DNA from: Mesodorylaimus sp. YZB2_4
Lineage: Eukaryota; Nematoda; Enoplea; Dorylaimida; Dorylaimidae
Reading direction: 5' to 3'
DNA: 64,000 bases
NCBI GenBank assembly: GCA_030248295.1
Contig: JASANH010000863.1
Coordinates: forward strand, 186,001-250,000
Part shown: one piece after another, positions 13,302 through 25,039 of the stretch
How the letters are laid out: each line of letters opens with the position of its first letter
How positions within the stretch are numbered: the stretch's first letter is position 1
Notes under the pieces: model-generated
What the model saw: the letters and a program-made list of their open reading frames with translations, nothing else
The model's database searches: none
Told to the model about the DNA's origin: nothing
Position numbers and translations under genes: made by a program

Positions 13302-13412
13302 TTTCCCGCCTAACTGTCACGAACTTAATATGAGCCTGAATACCTGACCAGTGTGCGCGCCGCTTTTACTGTAACCGTTGGTTTGCCTGAATTGGCGGGA
13401 AACGTTCGCGCC
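13302..13412 (+). promoter_or_regulatory. E2F-like sites upstream of ribonucleotide reductase
   Basis: TTTCCCGCC at 13302-13310, GGCGGGAAA (the same site inverted) at 13394-13402 and TTCGCGCC at 13405-13412 match the E2F consensus. They lie 165-275 bp before the RNR start codon. RNR is an established E2F target in animals. TTTCCCGCC also occurs elsewhere in this window away from genes, so function is not certain. Confidence 0.5.
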
Positions 13413-13576
13413 ATTGTTTCCTTGGCTTGGCTTGGCGTTCAGCAGCGTGGTTGGCCTGGTGGCGTCTAGTAGAGGGTTCAAATTTCCCAATCTTTAAATC
13501 TATTAGTTTTTTAAAAAATATTCCGAGTGAAACAAATTTTTCACTGCTGAAATATACGTCTCAAATTTTATCAAGG

Positions 13577-16500
13577 ATGCACGTTATAAAACGAGGTAAG
13601 AATCCACACTCACGACATGATTGGAGTTCGATGCTTTTAAAAAATGACTTGATTTTAGATGGACGAAAAGAAGCAGTTCAGTTCGATAAGATTACGTCGA
13701 GGATCCATAAATTATGCGGTGGATTGGACACGGCTCATGTTGAACCTGTAAGAGCAATACAGTACAGTACCCCAGGTTTTCTGATGAACTTTTGAGCCGC
13801 CGATACTACCTAATCATTTAATCCAGTAGTCCATATTTGGTCGTGCCGTGAGGAAAAGCCCGCTCTGCTATCCAATGCTCAATGGCCTAAAGTATTTTGT
13901 TTCTTCCAATTTTTCCCCCGCTTAAAACCATATTTGATGTCGGTCCATGTTATGTATGTTTTCGCTTTTTAGGTTGCCGTATCGCATAAGGTAGTCGGTG
14001 GCTTGTACAGTGGTGTCACCACCGTCGAGTTGGATAACCTTGCCGCCGAGACTGCGGCTACGTTGACGACTAAACATCCGGACTACGCGATCTTGGCTGC
14101 TCGTATCGCTATGAGCAACCTCTATAAAGAAACTAAAAGCGTTTTTTCCGAAGTCATTGCCGATTTGTACGACATGGTCGATGCAAAAAGTGGCCTTCGA
14201 TGCGGTTCGATTTCTAAAGAGCTTCACGATATTGTCCAGAAAAATTCGGAGGTAAAATCATTGTCTTTATTGCTTCAGGCTTTTGTGCGTAAAATTGACT
14301 GAAAGTTTTTTTAGCGCCTTAATTCCTCTATCGTCTATGATCGTGATTTTTCGTATACGTACTTCGGTTTCAGAACTCTGGAACGAGCGTACTTGTTAAA
14401 AATTAATGGAAAAGGTAAAACACAAAAATCCTCTTTGTTGACGTCGGGACACATAAAACAATGATTTCAGTACTAGAAACTTTCGCCAAAGGATGGGGTC
14501 AGCTGCCAAAATCCATGATTTCTCTTTACTCTCCTTTGCACTGAATCAGAAATCTGAGGGGTTACCCACACAGATCCAGATACTGATGATGAACAATATT
14601 TGTGTTTTCATACTTCGAGAAGTCGTGTATTTCTTCTCCTTAGCCAGCGATCTAATGCACTGTAGTCTTAACCTTGGTTCCCTCTTGTCAATTTTGTAAA
14701 ACCTTTGCTTTCCTTTGTAGTGGCCGAACGTCCTCAACACATGTTGATGCGTGTCGCTGTCGGAATTCATGGAAATAATATCGATGACGCTATTGAGGTA
14801 AGGTTTCTATTACGTATCCAGTAACATAAGATTTAGATTTTGTTATTTAGACGTATGACCTGTTGTCGCAAAAGTATTTCACCCACGCTTCGCCCACGTT
14901 GTTCAACGCTGGGACAATTCGACCTCAGCTAAGCAGCTGTTTCTTATTGACCATGACCGAAGATAGCATTAATGGCATTTACGATACGTTAAAACGATGC
15001 GCGATGATCTCCAAAAGCGCTGGTGGAATTGGGCTCAATGTACATTGCATTCGAGCGACTGGAAGTTACATTGCTGGGGTGAGTACTGTTGGGTTAAGTT
15101 AGATTTTGTCTGCATTCGACTGACAGAAAGGCTTGTGCCCTGCTATTGAGAATGGGCCAGCATCCGAAACTGGGGAAGTCGCCCAGGTGACCCCCTCAAC
15201 TTCCCAATGGGAAAGTCAGGGAAATGCTGACTGGGGTCGTCCAGTCATGATGTACATCATATTGGCATTGTTTTGGTTCTTGATGGTCTTTCAACCACAA
15301 TCTTAAGGTAACCTGGACTGCCAAACTTTTACAGACCAATGGGACATCGAATGGTATCTTGCCTATGTTACGCGTGTATAACAATACTGCACGTTACGTT
15401 GATCAAGGAGGAAACAAGGTATACAATAGTGTTTTTTGCATGTAGACTGGTGGCGGGTCGAACGGCGTGCTTCCCATGATACGAGTCTACAATGAATGCG
15501 CACGACACGTGTCTCAAGGCGGAGGAAAGGTGAGAAACTGTTCTTCAAAAATGACCTGAGGGAGAGAAATATTTTCGGAAAAGGTTTTTTCCATTTAAAA
15601 TTTTAAACTTCAATAAAAAAGTCAGCCAATCACTTCAAAGTCTAGTTATTTTGGTCAAATTACATATTAGTAACTCATGCGTCCTTTTCGAAAATTTTCT
15701 TTCGTTTTGGTCGTCTAAGATTTTGAAGTTTTAGTTACTTGAAATTTCTTTCTGGTAGCGTTACGCTCTCCGTTTGTCTTTTTGAAGGAATGGTTTCTTG
15801 CTTGTTCAACAGCATGATTCGACTCGTATCACCACACCAGCACATAAGCACTAGTTAGGAACTGTATTTTGATTTTGTCTTCATTTTTTAGCGCCCAGGA
15901 GCTTTCGCCATCTACTTGGAACCATGGCATGCTGATATTTTTGATTTTCTGGACGCAAAGAAGAACACGGGCAAAGATGAACAACGAGCCCGTGATTTAT
16001 TCTACGCTTTATGGATTCCGGATTTGTTTATGAAGCGCGTAGAGGCAAATGCGGAATGGTCGTTAATGTGCCCTCACGAATCGCCTGGGTTGGCCGACGT
16101 TTGGGGTGATGAGTTCGATAAATTGTATGAAAGGTGAGCGAGGCATGGAATTCGTTTGTGGCTGAAGAAAAGGTAGGTGAAATTTCAGCTATGAAGCGGA
16201 AGGGCGATTCAAGAAACGTGTGAAGGCTCGTCAGTTGTGGAATGCTGTCGTCGGAGCTCAAATCGAAACTGGGACGCCGTATATGCTTTACAAGGACGCG
16301 TGCAATCGGAAGTCAAATCAACAAAATTTGGGAACGATCAAGTGCTCGAATTTGTGCACGGAAATCGTGGAATATTCATCGCCTGATGAGGTAATGGCAT
16401 CCTGTTTGCGGCAGGTGTAGATTGTTGCGTTTAGCTGGGGTTCTGGTTCTGAAAGAAATATAGCTGGGGGTATTCGACATTTTTCATGATGGAGGATCCA

Positions 16501-19500
16501 TGTTGCAATAGGAAATCGTCTTGTGTCGGAAGTTCCTGGTAAACAACAAGGCATTGTCTCTGCTGATTTCTCAATTTGATTATAATATCAACTCTTGTGA
16601 AATGGGGTGGGTAGACGACATTAGGAGCTTCCAAACTTTTCTTCAAAATTTCTGCAAAGAAAAATTTTTTATACTGCAGATAAAATGGCAAAAAGAGTAA
16701 AAACTCCTTTGACGCTATTTGAGCTGGCCGCTTTTGACTTTATTCGCTGCAGTATACATCTATTTGTGTCAATTTTTCACCTTGTCGTATTCAGACATCT
16801 TTTTTTTAAGGTGGCCGTATGTAATTTGGCATCGTTGGCTTTGAACTCTTTCGTGGACATGCCAGACCGTACGTTCAATTTTAAGAAACTGTACCAAGTA
16901 GTGAAAGTAGTGACGAGGAATTTGAATAAGATCATTGATGTCAACTATTATCCGGTACCAGAGGTATGAAAAAGTCTGATATCTTGCCGCGAAATTGGCG
17001 GATTTGGAAAATCTGTCTTTCCTTTAGGCTGAGTTTTCGAATAAGCGTCATCGTCCGATTGGTATTGGTGTGCAAGGATTGGCGGACGCTTTTATTTTGA
17101 TGCGTTATCCGTATGATTCTGAGAAAGCTAAGCTTTTGAATATTCAAGTCTTTGAGACGATCTATTACGCCGCTATGGAGGCCAGCTCTGAATTAGCGGA
17201 AAAATATGGAACGTACGAAACTTATGAAGGATCGCCTGTCAGCAAGGGCATATTTCAGTTCGACATGTGGGGTGTGACACCGACTGAATTGTGGAATTGG
17301 AACAGTTTGAAGCAGAAGGTGGCCAAGTAAGTGAATAGTACTGTTCTGACTCATAGTTCTCTATATTTGAATTTCCCGCCAAAAATTTCTTAAGATTTGG
17401 CCCCTATTAGGAAACACTCTGACTTATGGCCCCGTAGACGGATAGCGGTACTCTGCTAAAAAAGGTTATCGTGTAATCGATTCGTTCAAGTTAACTTGTC
17501 TGATGGCTGTTTGGCTTATATCCCAAGTCACACAATAATTTTTTGGACGAGTTAGATTTTTTGTTTCAGGCATGGCGTTAGAAACTCGCTGCTCGTCGCA
17601 CCAATGCCGACCGCTTCGACCGCGCAGATTTTGGGCAATAATGAATCTTTCGAGGCCTACACGTCGAACATATACACTCGTCGTGTATTGTCTGGCGAAT
17701 TTCAGGTAAGAGACGTTCGCCTTCTGCGCCAAGCATTGTCTGCCTCAATGTCTCCTTCACTGTAGGTTGTTAATCCGCATTTGATGAAGGATCTCGTTGA
17801 ACTTGGATTGTGGAACGATAGTTTAAAAAATGAGATCGTTGCTAATCGTGGTTCGATTCAACAAATCGATGCGATTCCGAAAGAGATCAGGGACTTGTAC
17901 AAGACGGTCTGGGAAATCTCGCAAAAGACTGTTATCAGTATGGCGGCCGATCGTGGTGCCTTTATCGATCAATCTCAATCGTTGAATATTCATATCGCTG
18001 AGCCGACTTATTCCAACATCACGTCTATGCATTTTCTGGGCTGGAAGAAAGTAAGCTCATTGTTGGTGAGATGTGTTAAAATGCAGTGAGGCTTGCTCGA
18101 TTGAAGCATGTGGTAAAAGTCATATCACGAACATTTAGGAGACCCCACTGGTTTGGTTGGCTAAAATTTTGGAAAGGGTCCCCATGTCGCGTCATCGCAA
18201 ACTGTCAGCTTAGTATTTAGATTAGTGATGAATGTTGACGATCTGCCTGAATTACTAGCTTCGGGCGATAGGCCCGACCCCAGGGTCGACCGTACCGTAC
18301 TGCCGTACCGGGGGGTGGTACGGTGCGGTACGGGTACGGCAGTGAAAACAGGCCGGTACGGCCGTACCTCCAGGGTTATGTCATTTTTAAATTTTCCGCG
18401 CTTCAGTGATTCGCAGGTGCATACAGCTCACTTCAAAACAGCTGTTTTTGAGTAGGTGTTCGAGAAAGTGTGAGATCAAGAAGATTGTTGCACTTTGATT
18501 TGAAATCAAGAAAGTGTGAAATCAAGAAAATTGTTGCACTGTACCGTAGCTGCAGGACTTGCTGGTGTGAATTGAATTTCGTAGCTGGTCTGTTGGGACA
18601 GCCAGTTAGGTCTTATCAGCAAATGTCTTCTAAAGTTTACGATTATTACTACATCGACGACAACGACGAATTACACGCAATTTGCAAGGTCTGTAAGACA
18701 AAGATCTCGAGAGGCGGCCCCTCATCTCACTCTGATTTCCAGCGCTGGAAATCAGGTGCTGGAAAGCTGAGAAACCGCATTTTTAGTGGCTAAGAATGTA
18801 TGCGGGGGTAACCATGGAAGTCTTATGCCAGAAAATACCCGAATGCTTCCTTTTGTGAAATGTAATCTGCCAGCAGTTGGATTCAATACGTTCAAATTAG
18901 TCTAATACGGATGTGTAACGCCAGATTCAAACAAGCTAATAAAGTACTTTTGCTGAACTGTCCGCTTTTGAAATCAAAGCATAACCAGCTAAGAAAGTTT
19001 CTTATTCATATGCAGTTGAGTACGGTTAAAATTTTGAGTACGGTACGGTACGGCCGTACCAGGCCCTCGGTACGGGTACGGTCAAAAAAGCCGGTACGGT
19101 CGACCCTGGGCCCGACCCGTCTAAGCTATCTCATTACTGCTTTATAATGCGCCTTTTACGCATTTTCCTGTAGTGGAAGCTATGCTTCGACATTTTATAT
19201 CCTTCAGTATTTCCTCGACTTGAATGCTCTTCTTAGAAGTGTTTGACTGATTGTGAGAATAGAAAGCAACGAATTGGTTCTTTGACTTATTATCATAACG
19301 TTGTTTTCTGATTACTGAGGGCTGACTAGCACATTCACATCCAAAGTACAGTGCTGAAGCACAGCACATTCAAATCCTAGCATGATTAAAAGGGACTAGT
19401 CCAGGCCAGGCTAGGCTAGCTTTCCTGTTCAGTGACAACGGCAAGCCTGATCTGATTGCGTGTGAGACAGGTCAAGTTTGGGTCGAGTCGAGTGAGTTGT

Positions 19501-20199
19501 ATGACTGTTTACATACAGTGCTGTTGTAGGCTAGCTGGACAATTGGCCTGTTCTTGGAAGCCAGGGCTTGGTCCAGCCCAGATACGATTTGATCGCTCTT
19601 GCTTCCTTCTTTTTCTTTCTTCCTGCTGGACCTGAGGGGGTGGGGTTTCGATAGGAAGGGTTTCAATGTCCTGGCCGGCCCAACAGGGGCGGCTTACCCC
19701 CTCCCCCCCTCCTTTCCCCCCTAGATTAGTGATTCCGAAATTAAACCAGGGGGGTCGTCGTCACCTTTTTTTGTAAAAGGCCGCGAGAACTGCAGTATAG
19801 TTTCTTGCCAAAATCTTAATTAATTTAGATGATCGCGGGGAAATTTGCGTATATGCAAGTTGCTTTCTCCCTCTGACCTTGGCCGTACTTGTTAATGGGA
19901 GCCTTATGGCAGATCCTTATTAATTGTAGGGTTTGAAGACTGGAATGTATTACTTGCGTACCAAACCAGCCTCGAACGCGATTCAATTTACGCTCGATAA
20001 GTCCGCCTTGAAAGCGAAGAAAGATACGAGTGGCAGTGGAGATTCGACGCCCGAGCTGAATTCTTCATTCGGCAATAGTCCATCGAACGGAGACAGTGGA
20101 AAGAATGATCGCGATCAGTTGCGTCGTGCAGCATTCGAAAAAGCGGCGTCTGCCTGCTCGTTGCAGAATGGCGATGCTTGCATGATGTGTAGCTCGTAA
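13577..20199 (+). CDS. rnr-1: Ribonucleoside-diphosphate reductase large subunit (class Ia R1), complete, with alternative exons
   Basis: It reduces ribonucleoside diphosphates to deoxy forms, with the small subunit R2 supplying the radical. Exons: 13577-13595, 13659-13747, 13973-14251, 14315-14414, 14721-14797, 14851-15078, then 7A 15335-15418 or 7B 15446-15529, 15892-16133, 16189-16390, 16811-16963, 17028-17326, 17570-17705, 17766-18050 and 19930-20199. With one exon 7 they give 820 aa (human RRM1 is 792). Visible features are the N-terminal ATP cone starting MHVIKRDGRKEAV, active-site cysteines in [10 protein letters not shown] and [11 protein letters not shown], the radical-site NLCTEIVEY (N, C, E), the tyrosines of GMYYLRTKP and the C-terminal redox CMMC. 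The start is the first ATG and opens the ATP cone as in orthologs. The 1.9-kb last intron carries a hAT-like element. The symbol follows nematode usage. Confidence 0.97.
15335..15418 (+). other. RNR exon 7A (canonical specificity-loop exon)
   Basis: 84 nt, phase 0, 28 codons. It reads [20 protein letters not shown] and ends VDQGGNK, almost identical to other eukaryotic R1 proteins. The segment covers specificity-site loop 1 and the start of loop 2, which relays the bound dNTP effector to the substrate site. Flanking signals are TTTTACAG and GTATAC. Confidence 0.9.
15446..15529 (+). other. RNR exon 7B (variant specificity-loop exon)
   Basis: 84 nt, phase 0, 28 codons. It encodes the same segment as 7A with 19 of 28 identical residues, reading [20 protein letters not shown] and ending VSQGGGK. 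The loop-2 pattern DQGGNK becomes SQGGGK. Its acceptor is TGCATGTAG and its donor GTGAGA. The 27-nt gap after 7A is probably too short to be spliced. If retained, it adds eight codons and then TAG, so transcripts with both exons would be non-productive. Confidence 0.85.
18280..19109. mobile_element. 830-bp non-autonomous hAT-like transposon with BED-finger remnant
   Basis: Terminal inverted repeats start CCAGGGTCGACCGTACC. The 8-bp duplication GCCCGACC (18272-18279 and 19110-19117) is the hAT length. CGGTACGG repeats crowd both ends. Inside, about 18620-18760 encodes [15 protein letters not shown] followed by [13 protein letters not shown] and a histidine, like a BED zinc finger of hAT transposases; the catalytic region is absent. 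It lies in the last RNR intron. Confidence 0.85.
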
Positions 20200-20630
20200 G
20201 GAAGGCTTGTGGTGAGGACTTGAGTGGGCATTTGGGATGGATCGTTTGGGCATTTAGGCGTTTGTACTTTTTTGAAAGTTGTGGCAATTTTTGGATTTGG
20301 TTTGTTTGTCTTTTGAAGCCCTCGCCCATTGGTCTGCATATACATACTAAAAATGGTCGTTGGTTTTTGTATCTGAGCATACTATATGGCTACACTGTCT
20401 AAAAATGGGCACGGGCTTGATCTAAATGTCCTTGTGCTGCTACTGCCCATACCCAGCGATCGCAGGCGGCCTGAGTGGTGTAGCGGGGCCTATCTAGCTG
20501 CCTACCTCAAAGTGTATGACCTGGCCCTTCCTGTCGGGGTTAGAGAACATGATTGCAGAGATCCAGATGCCAGGTGGTAGGGGTGATTCGGGTACGGTAT
20601 ATGTAAATTTTCCCGCCATGTCTTACTTCC

Positions 20631-21884
20631 CAGGTCCGACCGATATATCGGCCGATAATTGCGTTATCGGTTATCGTCCGATACCAATAATTAGTGCTGC
20701 CGATAATGCCGATAATGTAGTCTGAACAGTCTGGAGCTAAATCACGAATAAGTCACGATCATCATGATCATGACTTTTCTTACTGGGATGCCCGCAATGG
20801 CACCAAAGCAGTTTGCTGTCTGTGTGTTGCATAGGCTAAGGTTATGGGAAGGAGGTAGGGCTAGCCCTGTCTTGTTACTTGCATGCTTCTCAGTGAAGGC
20901 GACCTCTTTGCCTCGTGTCGTATTGTCTACTGTACACTCAGAAACAAGAGTGCTTCTTAGGCCCCCGCGGCACAATAAATTACAGGTTAGTCTGACTCAA
21001 AAAAGGGGCTATGACTACAAATTATCGCTGTAGTCGTAGCATTCACCCTTGGGTGAGATTTTGGGGATAAGGTTAGTCTTTCCCCATTTGGAGTCGGGGA
21101 CAGGAATGGTGATGGCCTTCAGGGTCTTCTGGGGTTCGAGATAACCCTGCCGGGGCTGGGATAGAAAAAAGCTTTCTGGCTGTTTAAGTCCGTCTATCTG
21201 TTCACTTCTTTTCTTTACATGTTCTAAAAACTTCTTGAAGTTTTCCCTGCATCTGAACTATTTTTTATGAGTATAAACATCTCAGTCATCTCACGACATT
21301 GCACATAATGCTGGTACTATGTTTCGTGGGTATTTTCGTTTATCTGGACGTGAAAAAGTGTTTGAGAGTGAATCCCCGATGCATGCTGTTTGGGATGAGG
21401 ATCAGGGTCAGGACCCCAGTCGAAAACTAGAGCCCTCAAAAAGTTGTGAGAGGATCTGCTTTGCATATTTCGCTCATTATCCCTACCTAGAGTCGAACAA
21501 AATGAGTTTTAAACGGTTCTTGGTCTCATTCAAGTTTCCAGGGTGTGCATGTGCACATAATGTACCTCCGCCTGTAAGATAGAAGCAACAAAATCCAGTT
21601 TATATTCCAATTTAAATAAAGGGAACTCTGCTGTTTCATGCCCACTTCCTGACAGTGTCATACGGCTGGTCCTAGAGGTGTCATGCTTTGCCTTAAGTGT
21701 ATGACATCTGCGAAGAGGAGTTTTTAGTTGGGATATTGCAACTTACATAGTCTTCGGTCCCGAGATTTTGGGCTACCAGATTGATTCAAATTAATCTTCA
21801 ATTTCCCGCCATAAAACTTGAATTTTTAAGTTTTCAAAAATTATCGGTTTTATCGGCCGATAATTGCGTTATCGGTCGGACCTG
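20631..21884. mobile_element. non-autonomous hAT-like transposon with CCGATAAT subterminal repeats
   Basis: The ends are inverted: CAGGTCCGACCGAT at the left and ATCGGTCGGACCTG at the right. ATCGGCCGATAATTGCG occurs at both ends and CGATAA units cluster at the left. Flanks share only ACTTC, so the target duplication has decayed. No transposase frame was recognised. Confidence 0.7.
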
Positions 21885-23129
21885 GCACTTCGTCTGTTTT
21901 TTTTGACAAAGCAACTATTTCTAGTATTTTGCAAAAGTAGGTGCGCAAAGATGCCACCTGCTAACGACGTACTCGATTTTTTCCAAATACCTTAGCTCGC
22001 GATTACCTGGAGGGGGGGGGGGGGGTAAAACATACGCAGAGGACCCTCGGCAACATTTTAGCCGATTTGACTTAATTGAGCCTACTCGCAAAACAGTCTT
22101 GTCCTTATCACACGTGTGCAGTACCGCTCGCTAATTTCGATTTGAAGGAAATCGCAGTAATTTAGCAATGCAAACAAAATACAGAATCAAATACAAAATC
22201 ACAAAATTTTTTTATTTTAAAAATGATTTTAAAATAGTGTGAAAACATTGCAATACTTGAGCATGACATTGTTCAATGTGGACGTAGGCCACGACAGCAC
22301 TGGCAGCGCGGCGGGCGGGTTGATGACAAGGAAGATATTAGAAAACGACTACCATTCATATTTCATGGTTGAACTTTCTCGGAAACCAACGATAATAATA
22401 GTAGAACAAAGGCTAGGGAGCCCCAAACGAAATAAGAATGAACACATGAGAAACGTGCTCATGCACGTGTCTACATAGATTGTGGCATTAGCAGTTTGAT
22501 CTTTAAGTCAGCAGGGTAAAACTTATTCAGAAATCTAATCTGAAACGCAACGAAGCTCCATTGCCACCTAAAGGACTGCGGGCGCCGGAGTCCAAAATTT
22601 TATCTGGCTTCAAAATGGTGAAACACTTTTAGCACTCTAATCCGGAGTTGGAGTCTCCAGATCCGAGCTTGGAGTCGTGGTGAAACAGGCCCCAGTTTTC
22701 CGAACCAGTGCACTGATAGGGGTAGATAAGAGTATCCACGCCTATTACACAGGTATGGACATGACTACGCTAGCATGTCGGAAGCATATGTGATCCGTGC
22801 ATAACGGAAAATGGCATGCTGTATGTACCTTTATGACACATAACAGGACATGAAGTGGCGTTGGCAGCTGAATCAATCGAGCGTTGGGTTCATAGATCCT
22901 TATTTAGACCTCGTGTAACCAAACCCGGCAGGCCTAAGGAGGGAGGCTGCCGAATGGGGCAGGTAAGTCTTGCGACTATACCTATGGCTGAAACATCAAC
23001 CTGAGAGGGTGATGTCTCCCAACCAGGGGAGAGTATCGATTACTCTCTCCCACTCGCTATGGATAACCAGGCACGAGGCACGACGGTTACACACGCAACG
23101 CATCCGAACATGGTAACGATCCTGATTCA
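21885..23129. other. intergenic sequence with SINE tail
   Basis: No gene recognised. 22880-23060 contains the block CCTATGGCTGAAACATCAACC, also seen near 3630, 37020 and 45690, which marks a shared SINE-type repeat. A G14 run is at 22012. Confidence 0.4.
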
Positions 23130-23275
23130 CCTGATCAAACGCAGATGTGCACTTGAGGGTAAAGGGACATTGCACAAGAAATTATTTACCCGATCGCGAG
23201 TCGAACACTCGCTGGTAGTGCGCCGCACAAAGCGTGGAAGGCAGACGCCTGCTTACTCGGCCACATACCGGATGT
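23130..23275 (-). repeat. tRNA-derived SINE copy
   Basis: On the minus strand it reads GTGGCCGAGTAAGCAGGCG (A-box region) and later GTGTTCGACTCGCG (B-box). The tail runs through CCCTTTACCCTCAAGTGCAC, shared with the copies at 35705-35840, 50755-50870 and 54185-54295. Confidence 0.65.
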
Positions 23276-24040
23276 TTTGCTACTGTCTGCTCTAGGGATA
23301 TTATACTCTGGCCACAGACTGTATGAGGATACAGTCCCTGTCGATTCAGGTCTAAGCAGGTCATAATTTGCCAGACACGGACAACAGAGTCAAATCATTC
23401 ATCTTACTTACCCCTGCTTGGCTCCCCAACAGCAGCGTGCTGAAGCCTCTGAAACATTCCAACACACTGTGCAACTGTTTATCCCATGTTTCTGGCTCAT
23501 AGAGTGCATGGATTTTCTTGGGCAATGAGTACTGTAAAATATGTGTTTGAACCAGGTTTGTTGAAAGTGGATCAGCAGCATATTGTGATTAGAACACGAA
23601 GCAAAGCAAAGCCATTCACATTACGGTAGAATCGGCAAAAAACTGAACTGTACGAGATAGGTACCTGTGCCCTTACATACTGTAGCTATACGTTAACAGC
23701 TGCAAAATATAAAGGTTATCGAATATTGCGCTCTTAAACTGATGAGGGTGCTATGAAAGCCCTAGGGCTACGGCGGGATAGTGGTGCAATTGATCGTGAG
23801 AGTGAGTCACAGAACACGTTCTTGACAAAGTATCGACCCCATCTTCCTCAGAGAAAATCGAATTAGCCACGTGGAAGTCTGATAATTACGACTGCTAGTG
23901 AGTGAATTCATCAGACGATCCTGTACAGAGCAGTCGTTACAATAATGTTACTGTAGTTGGCTCCATCGGAAATGAAATATGTGGCACTGTCGACGCAAAA
24001 ACATGGCAATGCATACAGCACAGTAGAATAAAACCACAGC

Positions 24041-25039
24041 TCACAAAGGGGTCACAACAGTGCTCGTATTTCGTTTAAACAAATTCAAAACTGAACCTCG
24101 AAAATCTTTGTGAAATAGAATAAGTATATAAAATGTAGCAGCGTTAGTAAATGACATGAAATCGGCCAATGGTAGGATTAGTGAACTAGTCGTCACACAA
24201 GTAGGACCAATCAAAACTGTAAGAATTTCATTCAAACTCATACAAGTTTGAGTTGTTGTAATTAAAAGTGATTGACACATGGAAATGACAATCAAGGTTT
24301 TCAGTTTTTGTTTTCTTTCCATTTCTTCAGTAGATGTAACCAGTCCTCTTCCTACCATTTGCTTACGGTACAGGATCGGAATTCCGATATTACAAAAATA
24401 TAAAAGTATTAATATAATTATAATTACTACAAGCCTAATTTCACTGCACAGTGTACTCATATACAAATCATGCTTGGTTCGTCCCATCACATATTTCCTA
24501 TCAATTGTACTCACCGCTTCAAATCTAAGAAAATCAAAGAAACATAATCCTGTTCAAAGAGATAAGCAAAAAATTATTATCAAAATATAATCACGAATTT
24601 TTGCCGGTTTATATTTCATTGGTTTATACAATGCTCGAAATCGCTCAAGGGCCACACAAGCCATGAGGACGAGCGTTGTCAACATAAAAATATTGGCAAA
24701 AGATAATGGCAAATGCGAGGTGATCCAAACACACGCGTAACAAGAGCTGTACCAGAAAGGACTCGGCCAAAGTCGACCACTCAACCAATTGAATGAGATC
24801 ATATACGATGTGTTGGCAAAGACAGTCAAACCTTCGCTTATCGCTAAGATAATTTGATAAAGATACCCTTTTTCTTCTTTTAATTCTTTATAGAACACCA
24901 TAATCAAAAAAGTTATTCCTATTATGCCAAAAATAAAATAAAAAGGTGACAAGTACACGTAAACCACATATTTGGCCTGGAGGGCAATATCATACCATAT
25001 TTGGTCACATTGGGATCCATTGGTCCCATTGTCAGCCAT
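24041..25039 (-). pseudogene. Single-exon 7TM receptor (peptide-type GPCR) with one in-frame TGA
   Basis: Rhodopsin-class receptor of about 330 codons on one exon. The N-terminus has possible glycosylation sites (NGTNGS). TM1 is around YFIFGIIGITFLIMVFY. The TM3 end has ALERFRALYKP in place of DRY. TM5-TM7 follow, ending with YILILFHKDFRGS as helix 8. A TGA at 24554-24556, in TM4, stops the frame. The same frame then continues without any other defect to the natural stop at 24041. It is a recent nonsense allele, a pseudogene, a readthrough site or a sequence error. The overall style is like FMRFamide/neuropeptide receptors of invertebrates; the ligand is unknown. Confidence 0.75.

Noticed and set aside
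20200..24040. additional RNR exons downstream of the CMMC tail
   Set aside because: CMMCSS followed by TAA is the natural R1 C-terminus; the rest is transposon and SINE sequence.
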